In this document: piece by piece, positions 9,935 to 20,578 of the stretch
How the letters are laid out: every line of letters starts with the position of its first letter
Numbering within the stretch: the first letter of the stretch is position 1
NCBI GenBank assembly: GCA_030248295.1
Contig: JASANH010000086.1
Location: 102,774 to 166,773 of the forward strand
DNA: 64,000 nucleotides
DNA from: Mesodorylaimus sp. YZB2_4
Taxonomy: Eukaryota; Nematoda; Enoplea; Dorylaimida; Dorylaimidae
Reading direction: 5' to 3'
Translations under genes and position numbers: made by a program
Notes under the pieces: generated by a model
Database searches by the model: none
Told to the model about the DNA's origin: nothing
What the model saw: only the letters and a program-made list of their open reading frames with translations

Positions 9935-11002
9935 TTACTTATTCAAGTAGTCTCTTGCTGCTTTTTCGAACGCGATCATTTGTGGCAGCAGAATGAGACC
10001 GCGACCGAGTCCACGGCACCCGTGTGGCAGCTTTAATTGGGCGAGGTAATCGTCACGAAGTTCTTGACTTCCACTGAGCAGTGCGCCCATCGAGAAGCGC
10101 CCCACGCCTCCCATATTTTCACCCCCCGAAGCTCCCACCACGTCTTGGACATCGTCCGAGGCGGGCGCGTGGCGGGCGGTGGCGGAGAGCGGAGGTGTGG
10201 TGTTAAGGGTGGCGGCCGAAGCCCACGCGTCAGCGGGGCACGAAGGAGGTGGTGGTGTGGTGCTAGGGGTGGCGGCCGAAGCCCACGCGTCAGCGGGGCA
10301 CGAAGGAGGTGGTGGTGTGGTGCTGGGGGTGGCGGCCGAAGCCCACGTGTCAGCGGGGCACGAAGGAGGTGGTGGTGTGATGCTAGGGGTGGCGACCGAA
10401 GCCCACGTGTCAGCGGGGCACGAAGGAGGTGGTGGTGTGGTGCTGGGGGTGGCGGCCGAAGCACACGCGTCAGCGGGGCACGAAAGAGGTGGTGGTGTGG
10501 TGCTGGGGGTGGCGGCCGAAGTCCACGCGTTAGCGGGGCACGAAAGAGGTGGTGGTGTGGTTTGAATTGAATTATCATCGTCGTCGTGGCCTGGGGGGAT
10601 TGGGGACCACGGTAGCAAAGCACGATTATCAAAAACACTGTCCAAAACGGGTTCGTGGAGGGCGGCGGCGACGCAAGAGAGCGGAGGACCTTTGGTATTA
10701 GGGGCGGCCAAAGCCCACGCGTCACGGGGCGACGGAGGAGTTGCTGTGTGGGGGGCAGCCGAAGCACCAGGCCGCAGCGGTGGCGGGTGGGCGTGTTCGA
10801 CTCTAATGACAGAGCCATAGAGCATCGACTGATTTAATTGCTGGACGGCGAGGTCGGCGTCTTTGGCGCGTTTGAATGTGATAAAGCCATACGGATGGGT
10901 GTCGCTGATCCACGCGCGCACGATCGGTAAGGGCGCGAAATGGCTCTTGAAGGCCCCGATGGTAAGGCCGCTAGGCAAATTTCCGATGAAAATTTTAGCC
11001 AT
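9935..11002 (-). CDS. RRM RNA-binding protein with a Pro/Ala/Cys-rich tandem-repeat tail (355 aa)
   Basis: Single uninterrupted frame from ATG 11002. Residues 1-70 form one RNA recognition motif: RNP2 is IFIGNL at 4-9 and RNP1 is HPYGFITF at 36-43, with a typical VIRVEHA final strand near 64-70. A proline-rich linker follows, then six copies of a 20-residue repeat (about 150-270) of the form TTPPPPSCPADAWASAATPS, then a Gly-rich region and a short helical end (LILLPQMIAFEKAARDYL). The RRM should bind single-stranded RNA; the tail may mediate assembly. It sits 474 bp upstream (in genome order) of the ATPase stop, on the same strand. The RRM most resembles those of cellular hnRNP/lark-like proteins. 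I cannot tell whether this is a host gene or cargo of the virus-like element. Confidence 0.85.
   Translation of the reverse strand: MAKIFIGNLPSGLTIGAFKSHFAPLPIVRAWISDTHPYGFITFKRAKDADLAVQQLNQSMLYGSVIRVEHAHPPPLRPGASAAPHTATPPSPRDAWALAAPNTKGPPLSCVAAALHEPVLDSVFDNRALLPWSPIPPGHDDDDNSIQTTPPPLSCPANAWTSAATPSTTPPPLSCPADACASAATPSTTPPPPSCPADTWASVATPSITPPPPSCPADTWASAATPSTTPPPPSCPADAWASAATPSTTPPPPSCPADAWASAATLNTTPPLSATARHAPASDDVQDVVGASGGENMGGVGRFSMGALLSGSQELRDDYLAQLKLPHGCRGLGRGLILLPQMIAFEKAARDYLNK
10201..10560. repeat. Six tandem 60-bp units inside the RRM gene
   Basis: Unit length is exactly 60 bp (20 codons), with copies differing by only 1-4 bases, so expansion is recent and frame-neutral. Because 60 is divisible by three and the unit lacks stops, two plus-strand frames are also open; those are shadows. 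Confidence 0.95.
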
Positions 11003-11475
11003 TAAAACCGTTATCTAAAAAATTCTTTTAATAGTGGGGCGAAAATAGATAAAACAAAAAAGCAAATCAGATTTTAATCTACATTACAAGAGAGAACAAA
11101 AGCGCAAAGCGACGATGCAGCGCAGTTTATACCACCCCCTACCGCCCGGCCGAAAAAAAGTTCGAAGAGGATCGGCCGTTCAAGTCTACAGCCCAACAGT
11201 CCACACACTCCGAACAGACTAAAATAAACGGCATCAAACTTTAATCGCGCATTCTCATCGATCAACACGTGTACAGGGCGAGGTTGCCGCGTACAATCAT
11301 GCTTGCCATTAATCACGTTTACAAGTCAACATTCCAGCAACATAAATAACGAAAACAGGCCGCACTGATCATGCCTACACGTTACAGTATGCTCACACGT
11401 CTCACCATCAGTTCTTTTCTCGTCACCTAAGACTGTACTGTATATTCTGAAATTTTGTGGCCAGTGCGTAACAGA
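11003..11475. other. Spacer between the RRM and ATPase genes
   Basis: Presumed promoter of the RRM gene and 3' end of the ATPase transcript. No TATA box or gene is identified with confidence. Confidence 0.5.
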
Positions 11476-13191
11476 CTACAGTTTATTCAAGAGCGACTTT
11501 TGCATTTGCTTTAAAAGCACGCTAGGCCGTTTCGACGGATGAAAAGCGGGGCTATAATCGAGACCGGATTTTACAAAAAATGTGCACAAATTATACAGCT
11601 CCCTAGGTCTGGGCGCGTGGCTTCTCGAATCGACGCTAAAATACAGTAAAACATCGACGATCGGCGTACTCCCCATAATCATTTCCCCCGGAGAATTGGG
11701 GCGTAGAGAAGGAAACGATAAAATACCGGTCTCTGGATGCAATCGAATTTTGAGTTTGCGAAAAATTTTGGCCAATTTTAACATGCGAATTCTTACAGCG
11801 GCCGGTAGGGAAATCATGGAAGGAATGGTTGAATTCATAAGCTCTTGATAAGCATCATTTTTTGCCTGACTACTACCATTACCATTGACGGTTGTTCGAT
11901 GGTGAGAATCGGGATAGAGCGCATGAGGAGCGGGGCTAGTCGAATCTCGTCTTTCCATCACCAGCTTTCGCTTTTTTACTAAGCCGATACCAATGCGGGG
12001 ATCCATCGATTCAGCTTCGTCCTCCCATCGCCGTTTGACCTGGTCGATATTGGCAGCGCCAGAAGTGATCGGCGGAGGTGATTTCGTGAGCATATCCAAA
12101 TCCCGTTGACTCAAAAGATAAAATGTTTTCAGCCCCGATTTTCCATTTGCGGAGCCGGCTTTGTTATCGGCGGCATTGCTAGCATCGCCTTTAGCCATAT
12201 TATTAGTAAAGTCGTTGAGGGTTCCAGGAGGCGGATAAACTACAGTCAATGCGGAAATAATTCTTTGCCGCCAAAGAACGTAATTCTCTCCTTCCTTCCT
12301 ATCAATATTGACCGATTGTCGTCGTTCAAATTGCGGCTTAATCACATTAGCAGTGACCACGAGAAAGGGAGCTAATCTGGGCGAATAATTGAGAAAAAGA
12401 TGTCCAATTTTTGGGTTTGCCTCCTTCGTTGACTCGTCCACGCTGGCTCGCTCGACCGCTCTCGTGTAAGCTTCCAAGAGAAAACTTTTGGGAAAATTTG
12501 ATTGATACGAAAATGTATGCAAAGAATGAATATCGCGAGCCAAACGAGTAAATACAAAAGCCTGAAAAAATCACACATGTTTGCGTTCTTTGAAAAAAGT
12601 TTAAATTCCCGCCAAACGCGCCGAGTGTGCCCGTTCTACAGTAGGATTTAAAAGGCGTGGGGGGGTGCTTACTTTGAGATTTTTCAGAATCGAACTTCCA
12701 AATTTTGACTTGTTATAAATCGATTGACTTATCAAAATTAAATTCGTGTTGCTATGATGCACACCGCCTTTGACAAAATCGTTCATTAAAGCCGATGCGT
12801 AAGCTTGGTCGTCCAGGTCGTCGAATACGACGCACGAAAATGGTTCGATATAACCCTCGAAAAATTGACGGTCCGGGAATCCTCGATAAAATATTATCTT
12901 ATCTTCCAAATTCTTTTTCAAATAATCGTATAAAGTTTGATAGAATGAATAAAAGAAATATATTTTCGAAAATTTGTTTTCAAAATATCTGGCCGAATCC
13001 ACTAATAGCCAACATAGCAACGAAGTTTTGCCAGAACCTAAAAAATATAAATTTTTTATTTCCAAAATTTTATATAATTTAAGGCTCCTACCAGTCGGAC
13101 CAAATATTCCCACGCTCGTTCCTCCACCTATCAAATACTGTTTACGGCTCAACTTAAATGATAAAAAGTTTTTCTTGTCAATTATAGTCAT
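11476..13191 (-). CDS. A32/FtsK-HerA-type packaging ATPase of a virus-like element (copy 1, 516 aa)
   Basis: Exons 13191-13092, 13037-12673 and 12561-11476 have GT/AG introns of 54 and 111 bp and matching phases, and total 517 codons with stop. Intron 1 falls inside the Walker A motif: exon 1 ends GPTG and exon 2 resumes SGKT, so splicing creates the canonical GPTGSGKT at residues 31-38. Walker B is CVVFDDLDD (about 102-110), followed by GGVHHSNTNLILISQS, the HH-bearing strand typical of A32-like ATPases that package DNA into DJR capsids. Exon 3 continues the fold (LARDIHSLHTFSYQSNFPKS, IGHLFLNYSP) and adds a ~280-residue tail absent from a minimal ATPase. The last codons (AAT AAA CTG TAG) contain an AATAAA signal, a very compact 3' end. 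A frame reading through intron 1 also stays open. No disabling change is seen. Family assigned from motifs. Confidence 0.75.
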
Positions 13192-13199
13192 CTTTTTTT

Positions 13200-13445
13200 C
13201 TATCAGTTTTTTTCGCGCAATATTTGAGATCGACCCTCCACCCTCGGGCTATAACCAGTCTCCCAGGGCCAACCCCCTAAAACCAGACACCCACCGCTTA
13301 GAGGGGGGGAGCCGCCAGACAGCTGCTGACAAGCTCGCCAACCGGCTTGGGGCGCCAGACAGCTGACGCACCACCCAGCCACGCGACACCCCAGACACGC
13401 GCCGCTAGGGGGCGCCAACCTCCCACCATCTAGCAGACATCGTCG
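13200..13445. promoter_or_regulatory. GC-rich upstream region of ATPase copy 1 with repeated CCAGACA(GCTG) boxes
   Basis: Upstream of the ATPase start there are four CCAGACA motifs, two of them CCAGACAGCTG (E-box CAGCTG inside), in a C-rich tract. CCCAGACAGCT also occurs just upstream of ATPase copy 2 (about 28150). A shared promoter or replication-related element is inferred. Confidence 0.4.
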
Positions 13446-13513
13446 GACTTAAACTTTTTAGGGGGTGCATTCCTAAAGTTGCCACGTTAAAATCCAACCG
13501 ATTTTGGTATGTA

Positions 13514-15169
13514 CTATGCTGCTTCTGTGTCATCCGCGAAGTGGCTACTTAGGTAGTAGTGCCCGCCAACGGTGATCCCATGAACCTCTGGATGCGCCTC
13601 CAACGCAGTTGATAAAAAATCGAGTGCAAGAATGAACAAGTATGGCGAGATTGGACAGCCTTGTCGAATGCCGCGCCTTAGCTGGATTCTTCCTGATAAG
13701 AACTCATTGTTCATTACCTCACTCGAGACATCCCTGTATAGCATTTCCACAGCTGGAATGAACCGAGTTCCAAAGTTCTTCCTTTTCAAGGCTGTAACCA
13801 TAAAGTCCCACGATAGTGTGTCAAAGGTGCTTCAAGTGCTTCCTTGGCCTCCTGGCTTAGCTTACGATTATCAACTTGGTCAAATTGATCAAACCAAGAT
13901 TCTAGTCTTGATGGATCCGCGACGGAGCCTGCTTGGTAAGTCTTCGCAAAGAAATCTTGCGCTGCCTCAAGGATGCCTTTATAGTCCGTTACCGCCTGTC
14001 CACTCTTTGCCACGATCTTGGCTACTGATGTCCTCACTTTATTCCTTTTTTCTAACCCCATAAAGTATTTGGTAGACCGTTCGCCAAAAGCTAACCAACG
14101 CACTCGTGACCTCATAATCGCCCGCCTTGCGTCATCTTCTGCAAGGGCACTCAGTTCTGCCTGGATGTTATCTCGTTGTACCGACTCCTTCACAGTTAGA
14201 TGGTCTGCCCGAGTTTCAAGATAATCCAGTGTTTACTGCAAGTCCAATTTCCTGCGGGTTCTGCGTGAATTAACTCTAGCGCATAACCGCATCGCGTGGT
14301 CCCGAACTACCATTTCAATAAAATCCCAGCGTTGACGGGGGTCCCATCACTGCGTATCCTTTATGCTGTCCTCGATTCTAGCCTTAGCCTCGCTGATATA
14401 CTGCTCGTTTTGTAGTATCATGGTGTTTAGTCTCCACACACCAGGTCCTCTCTTCTTGTAATGCGGTCATTGCAAATAAAAGATTACGCTGTTGTGGTCA
14501 CGGAAGTGAGCCCGTGAGATTTTGCATTTAACAACCTGATCCATATGTGAGGCGGAGACCAAGCAGTAGTCAAGACGGCATTTTACATTTGGGTGAGGCT
14601 GTTTCCACGTGTATTGTCTAGTTAGTGGGTGAAGTTCTCTCCAGCAGTCTACAAGGTTCCAGTCGGATTGTATTGATCGGATGACTTTTGTCGCCCCTTT
14701 TCGAGGGCGGTAGGAGCCCCCCTGATGTATCCATGATAGGATCAAGCACAACGTCCATGTCGCCTGCTATTATCACAGGCAGGTTGTGCACATTAAACAG
14801 GGCAATGGCTGCTCGTATGCGTTGGAAGAATTCCAGTTGTTCAACTACACTGTTTGGACTGTACAGATTGACTAAGATTGTACTAAGCTCTTTCAGTCGT
14901 GCCTCCAGCATGATACACCTACCCTCCCTGTCGCACCACGTTCGCTCGACTGTTATGTCACTACCTCGTTTGACAACAATAGCCACACCCCTTGCAATGT
15001 CAGTACCGTGCGAAAAGTAAATACTGAGGTTGTAGCCCCATTGGTGCTGCCAGATAACTTCTTGCACTAGCACACTGTGCGTTTCCTGTAAGAAGCTAAC
15101 GTCGAAACCTCCTTGTTTCAGCCATGATAACACCCCCTTCCTCTTTAGTTCTGTACCAATACCACGCAC
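13514..15169 (-). pseudogene. LINE ORF2 remnant: APE endonuclease plus partial reverse transcriptase
   Basis: The endonuclease part (15169-14467) has SFLQETHS, GVAIVVKRGSDI, ILVNLYSPNS, IIAGDMDVVLD and a Tyr/Asp-rich end (RLDYCLVS). One frameshift separates 15169-14618 from 14751-14467. The RT N-terminal part (14193-13786) includes RVRWLAFGERSTKYFMGLEKRNKV. At about 13800 the frame jumps directly to the segment just before GIRQGCPISPYLF and the FADD catalytic box (13801-13514), so roughly the central RT fingers and palm are deleted. The normal ORF2 of this clade is over 1000 residues; this cannot be functional. The best relatives in this window are the LINE copies at 30.6-41.3 and 44.7-47.4 kb, which are clearly divergent. 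Confidence 0.85.
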
Positions 15170-15933
15170 GTTAGTAGACGAGAAGAGAAAATTATAGGCT
15201 ATATTGGGATTATATTGGATGATACACTATGCCTGACAGTAGGAATCTATGATCTATGACCATGTACCCTCAGTTAGTATCGATAGTGATTTCCTTATAT
15301 AAGCTCATGTGGTTCGAGTCCTCAGTTGGCGAAGTACAGTGTTTAGACCCATTAGGCTCATGTCTCGAACAAGTTATCCTGGCAAGCCAGGAAGAGCTGA
15401 AATAGAAAAGCTCACGTCTTGATCTCGTTTAGCTTGTTGGGAGCAAAGCTCCAGGCCCAGCTGCTTTGGATAATGGCACATGTCAGATTCGCCTGGCTGC
15501 GGCCTATGCTGCATTACGTGTGGTTCTATTGAATTGGTGTACCACACTCACACAGAAACATATCTCACCAAGACCAGAGACAATATCCTACTCAGACAGA
15601 AAAGTTGGGACCAGGGCCTCAAGAAACCAATCATTCCTACACAATCATATATAAAAAGGACAGTGGTCAAAGCACAACACTGCTACGTATCCGTTACGGA
15701 CAGGATATCGGCCTATCATAAGGTTTCATTGATCAAGCAGTTCACAGTCAAATGAAACAGAACGGTAGTATGTGGCGAGTGGAGGCAAACCCAGGAACCC
15801 GGACATATGGTATTCTGGACACACTATCTCATTATTATACGAACCAATCACTAGAGGCAAGAATGAAAAACCACGAGATAATTTCCTTGCAGTAGATTAT
15901 CAGATGCCCTGGCCCAACAGCAGATTATAAGAC

Positions 15934-16588
15934 TTACGTGGTCATATTTCCTTCGTTGTTGCCACCAGAGTGCTGTCCTCCGCTAGTGACTCGGGAATAA
16001 CTGGCGCTCATTGAGCCAGGTCCGGCTAACGATTGACCAACATCTCGACCATGACCACCCTCCCCATTTCGATCGCGACGTATTTGTTGTTCCTGTCGTT
16101 GTTGAAGGGACAGATCCGGTTTCCACACTATGCGCTTACTTTTGGAATTGGCCCTATTATATCCCCTCTTTATCTTCAAAGTTAACGAAATCGAGGTAGA
16201 GCGTGTTGGATTGACTAATAGAAATCGAACGAAACATAATTGTGGAAGCTCGGGTTGTAGGGATTCCAAAAACGGTGACCAGGAAGTTTCTAATCACTGC
16301 CGTCTTATTTATCGTTTGTTTGGCCAATGGGTATTTATCGACAGGAAAATTGAAGACGACAACTGACAAGGCTCGCAGTTTCCTTTCCATAAGTTCTTGA
16401 CAATTTACCACACTACGAACCTCGGTTTCAATTGCAGTGATCGCCTGGTCGTGTTCTCGCAAGTGTAAGTAAAATGGTAACATGGCCGCTTTGACCGCTT
16501 CCATAATCGACGAGTTGGTCACTGGTGCGGAAGGATCAACAGCATTAGTCGCCGTATCCATAGGGCCTGGCATCACGTTTGACTTCAC
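15934..16588 (-). pseudogene. LINE ORF1-like protein remnant
   Basis: The frame from ATG 16588 runs to about 16157 and, after a frameshift, continues to 15934. The first part has a short coiled-coil-like stretch (ITAIETEVRSVVNCQELMER) followed by a sequence like an L1 ORF1 RRM (ALSVVVFNFP ... TLYLDFVNFED). The C-terminus is basic and Gln/Arg-rich, then Gly/Ser-rich. It would be the nucleic-acid-binding partner of ORF2 downstream. The first 29 codons lie inside the palindrome arm, the rest outside, so the ORF crosses the arm boundary at 16503. Confidence 0.6.
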
Positions 16589-16892
16589 TAGGTAAGCCGT
16601 TAGCTGTCGCTGAGTCTTGGATTTTGGAGAAATATGTACCTGTTGGACTATAATTTGGTTTTCGCTTGACTGAGGAAGCCGTTTTGGGAAAGTAAGGCGA
16701 TAAGTTGATACAAAAGTAATTGATTATCCAAGCGGTCTCGTAGGGACTGAAGACAAATACGATTAGCTCACAATCAAGAGGACTTTTCCGCCAAGTGGGA
16801 AGCTTGATTTATTGCTTCATTAGATGACGTGGCAAGAGGGGACACGTTTTCTTTATCGATCCGTCACACGTCAGGCATAGGCACTCGCGTCA

Positions 16893-17255
16893 GTGAGGAT
16901 GCAAAGCGAGAGCGAGTTGAAGAAACAACCTGCCTCCAACGATGCAAGACGCGAAATCATATCAATCGTGTTGATGCGCAAGAAGTTAAAAGAGTTCGGA
17001 ATCAACAGCAACGGTATCATAAGAGAAATCAAGAGCCAAACACGAGATGTCATCGATTATCTCCCAACAACAACTATGAGTATCCGTGTGGATGACAACT
17101 ACTTGTTCCGGAGCGTGATACGCGCGATTATTTGCGATCAGATCAAGAAGGCGATACTATTTGGGCGGCATTTAGGCTTCGCTCAAAATTTCCTTACACT
17201 TGTCTCTCCACGTTTAAATATCTACTATGCATTGTACGTTCTGTGTCTTCGTTGA
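16893..17255 (+). CDS. ORF with an OTU-protease-like motif (left arm; duplicate at 26234-26596, minus)
   Basis: A 120-residue ORF, basic at its N-terminus. In the middle, RVDDNYLFRSVIRAII resembles the catalytic loop of OTU cysteine proteases (DGNCLFRA), but the nucleophilic cysteine position is Tyr, so it would be inactive. OTU domains are sometimes carried by transposons. The call is weak and could be coincidence. The right-arm copy differs by at least two residues (Lys/Thr near the start, Arg/Trp near the end). Confidence 0.3.
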   Translation: MRMQSESELKKQPASNDARREIISIVLMRKKLKEFGINSNGIIREIKSQTRDVIDYLPTTTMSIRVDDNYLFRSVIRAIICDQIKKAILFGRHLGFAQNFLTLVSPRLNIYYALYVLCLR

Positions 17256-17727
17256 CAAAGGTGGTGCTTGTTGGAACGAAATATTAGGTCTAAAATATTC
17301 TGCAACTTCAACAAATCCTCGGATACTTTGACATGACCCGTCACAAGCATGGCGAATTCGTTGCACGGAACCCCGACTTTACCAACATGGCCTTGTTGCT
17401 TGGGACCCCCCCTATATTTTTCGGTTTTCGTCGTCACAGAACGCATTTTCCTGGCCGACGTGCAGTTGTTGCCCGTATGCGTTGTTGTTATTTTATTATG
17501 TTGATTTTGTTACAGCTATTCAACTCCCTATCAAATCAAATTTTTATTTGAGAGGTCTCAAAAATCTGTAAAGTATGTAAGGAGAGTACGATCGTTTGCA
17601 TAATTTTTTATGTACTATGTAGCCTTTTTGTCCTGTTATTTTGTGGGAAACCGGCTTTCTTCCGCCTATGTATGTACCTGGAAGTTTGTATGACTTAGCC
17701 ACTGTCTAATTGCTCCGACATTTTTAG

Positions 17728-17907
17728 GATGAGAAAATCGGAGAAGTTCGCCAAGGTTTTGAAAGCAGCACCACAAGCTTTTTTCAAAAAGCAAGAAAAC
17801 AAGCGGGTTTGTTGGAAGCTGCTGATATGTGAAATCTGTCGCGCTGTGGGACCTAGCTTTTTTATTTTGACCGATTATATTGTGATTGTGACTAATGTTT
17901 TATTGTG
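17728..17907 (+). other. Possible terminal exon (left arm)
   Basis: A polypyrimidine/AG (TTTTTAG at 17721-17727) is followed by a 59-codon frame starting MRKSEKFAKVLKAAPQAFF and ending in a hydrophobic stretch before TGA. It is also present in the right arm (25582-25761, minus). Splice partners were not found; product unrecognised. Confidence 0.25.
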
Positions 17908-18871
17908 ATTGATCATTCTTTCGATTCTTTCGTGACGAATGGTAATGAACTAAGCACAGACAGTGTAGGTGCTGTTTAAACAATGTAAAACTATCAAATA
18001 AAACCCTAAAAAAGTAAAACGCCAAATTTCAGCACGCTGAACATCGAAACTGTTTTCGAGAATTACAAAACGCAATCTCTGCTTCTTTCCTAATATTTTA
18101 CACGCAACATTCGTGGTAACATTTCCTGCAGGCTTTCTTCCAGCACGGAACCCAGGTATGGTGGCTTAAGCCCATTTAAATGTGGGAGTGCTGTTGAGAA
18201 AAGCCACAAATCCTGATCCTCAAACTGTGTATTTGTTTTCGCATTTGTTTGAAGACTTAATGTTAGATGTACATGAATTGCGTCGCCTGTTCCGTACAAA
18301 AGGAATGTATGTACTGTAAAAACTATTGAAGGAATGTATGTACAGTAAAAACCATTGAAGCAATGTATGTACTGAAAATTAACACTTCTGTCGTCTCGTG
18401 TTTTATTTCTGTACCGAATTTGTGTTTCAAAAAGGAAGCAGTGAGAAGAATACCAAAGGCAATGTTCGCAAACAGATGGAAATTTGCTGAGTGTTGAGTT
18501 AGCAAAATGCTGAGTTGGCAGTCATATAAATGCACAAGCCCTCAGCTGGGTAAGCCCCACTGCGGCGAGTTAATGTGCTAGTTTTGAATTATAAGTGCCC
18601 AGTGTGAGACATGATTTTCTATCAGACAGATCTGCATGAAGTTTTTACAGAAGCATTGTGATACACATCATTTATTATCTGTTTTCTTTAGGAATGTACA
18701 CGGGACTATTCTTTAAGGCGGCAGGCAAGTATATTCCTTAAACAGGTTATAGTTTATCTCCATCGAATCAAACTCTTCCACTAACCCCAAGCGAATGCCC
18801 AAATCAGAAAACAAGTCATTGGAAGCATCACTATCGTAACAGACTGTCACACTGGCAAAACGTCAGAAGAG

Positions 18872-19108
18872 GTGGGATTAAATCGTCCGCCCCTTGTTAT
18901 TGATGGATGGACGACTGCCTCAGATTCCAATCGTGCTTTGCAGCGTGTAATCGACTTACAAAAACAATGTTCGCCATTTGAAATAGATCGTGATCAGCTT
19001 TGTGCTTCGAAATTAAGTATGACAAATTTGGGTTTCCAGTCGAGTTTAGTGGTTAATGTGTTTATGTGGTGGATTTTCCTGATGTTTTATTGCTCGCCCC
19101 ATGAATAG
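18872..19108 (+). other. Unrecognised 78-aa ORF in the left arm (duplicate 24381-24617, minus)
   Basis: The reading frame is identical in both arms. The N-terminal 55 residues are soluble and the end hydrophobic. No motif known to me. It may be part of a decayed transposon gene; conservation between arms reflects recent duplication, not selection. Confidence 0.25.
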
Positions 19109-19149
19109 TACAGAAGAGAGACAGAGGGAAACGCCATACATTTTGGATG

Positions 19150-19680
19150 CCCCTCTTAGAAAGAATGAAAAAGAACAAGCTAAGCTGCTAATATTTTCCT
19201 AAGATATCCTACTTCTTCGGCAAATTATGAATTTCTTATCAAGATTTTCTAAAATCTTGCTAGCTTCTTAGAAAGTCTTGCAAAAACCGTTCTAAGAAAA
19301 TTTTGCCTTCTTAGCACGTCTTCCCAAGAAATACGAAAATTGGGAAATGCGCCCGCATTTTCCATCTAGCTAATTTCCTAGTAAGACATGATAAAATCTT
19401 GGCAACCGGCCATTTTCTTAGTAAGATTCGATAAAATGCTGGGAAGGGGAAGTTTCTTAACAATTCTTAGCAAGATCTTGGTGAAAAAATACATTCTCAG
19501 GAAGATTTTTTTAAGATAAAATATTCTCAGCGGAGTTCCGAATTTCTTACTAAGATCTTATCAAGGCATCTTATTGCGGAGAATCGAATGATAAAAATCT
19601 TAACTAATACTAGCAAGATTTGTGGTGAGGCTTAGCAAGAATTTTAGCAGGATCTTAGTTAGATTTCGCTGAAATGGGAA
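19150..19680. repeat. AT-rich tract with ~20 scattered (C)TTAG/CTAAG..AAGAT(C)TT motifs (left arm; duplicate 23809-24339)
   Basis: Words such as TCTTAGCAAGATCTT and TTTCTTAGTAAGA recur on both strands, so the tract can fold on itself. Such subterminal motif clusters often bind transposase in DNA transposons; that role is inference. Confidence 0.55.
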
Positions 19681-20578
19681 ATGCGGGTAAGAACATGACG
19701 TTTTTTGTTTATGTATAGCCATTATTGACAGACATCTGCACCAGCTCAGACAGTCCTTTCTCAGTTGAACTTGACAATTTTCGTTCCCTTCCAAATAATA
19801 ATCTTCTCTTCGATTCACCAACTCATCGATTGTCTTCGGTCTGACACTCGGGTGCTGATAAACGAACTTGACCAGCACTGCCGATTCTTTTCCTACATCT
19901 GCAACCATGGCATGAGGTTGAGCTTGCAATAATTGAAAGGATTTCCAAGGCAGCAACTATTAAGGAGTCAAAGTAATTTGGACTCTTTGGAAGAATCTTA
20001 TCAGGCAAACATAAAGAAAAGAGCATCTTGAACCGACATTCTTGCAGGTAATGCAAAGACTACAATGATGCGCGTGAAAAATCTGCACCCTATTGAAAGA
20101 TTCGTGAGAGCAGGAGTCATCCAGTCACCTGAGCCTGCGAGACCACCAATAAAGAAATAACCCCTCTCGAGGTCACCCATCATGTCAGTCATAAAACACT
20201 CACCCCGAACGTCACCCGCCAAGTCAATCATTCAGATCACTCCCAGGGCATATAAAAAGGATACTAAAAATATGAATAGTCACTTTTTTGAAAACGTTTA
20301 CCATGAAATGCCTTTTCCTATGACGCTCTTCTGCCTCCGAAACAAGTCAGGCCCTTCCAAAGGAGCGTCGCTCCAACAAAAAATGAGAATCAGTGGCATG
20401 AGGAAAAAACGCCCCCCCCCCCCCCCGCCCCTCCCCCCGCACCCCCCGCCCCCATCATTTCGTTGTAAGGTGTTGGGTCTTATTTCCCATTTTGCTTCGA
20501 ATCAGTTTGCTGTCTCTCTAAAAACCCCTTTCTCAAAATACTGTTATTGGAAGCCGGACTATTTCGAAAATGGCCGAC

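Larger units (their letters stand above)
13505..16640 (-). mobile_element. Decayed Tx1/L1-like non-LTR retrotransposon with ORF1 and an internally deleted ORF2
   Basis: On the minus strand ORF1 (16588-15934) is followed, after ~760 bp of unrecognised sequence (15170-15933), by an APE-type endonuclease and pieces of reverse transcriptase (15169-13514). The 3' part after the FADD box is missing, so the element is truncated near 13505. The 5' end lies inside the left arm of the large palindrome. Confidence 0.8.

Noticed and set aside
10037..10818. Long ORFs in other frames of the RRM gene
   Set aside because: Produced by the 60-bp repeats, whose length is a multiple of three; the RRM frame has a recognisable domain.
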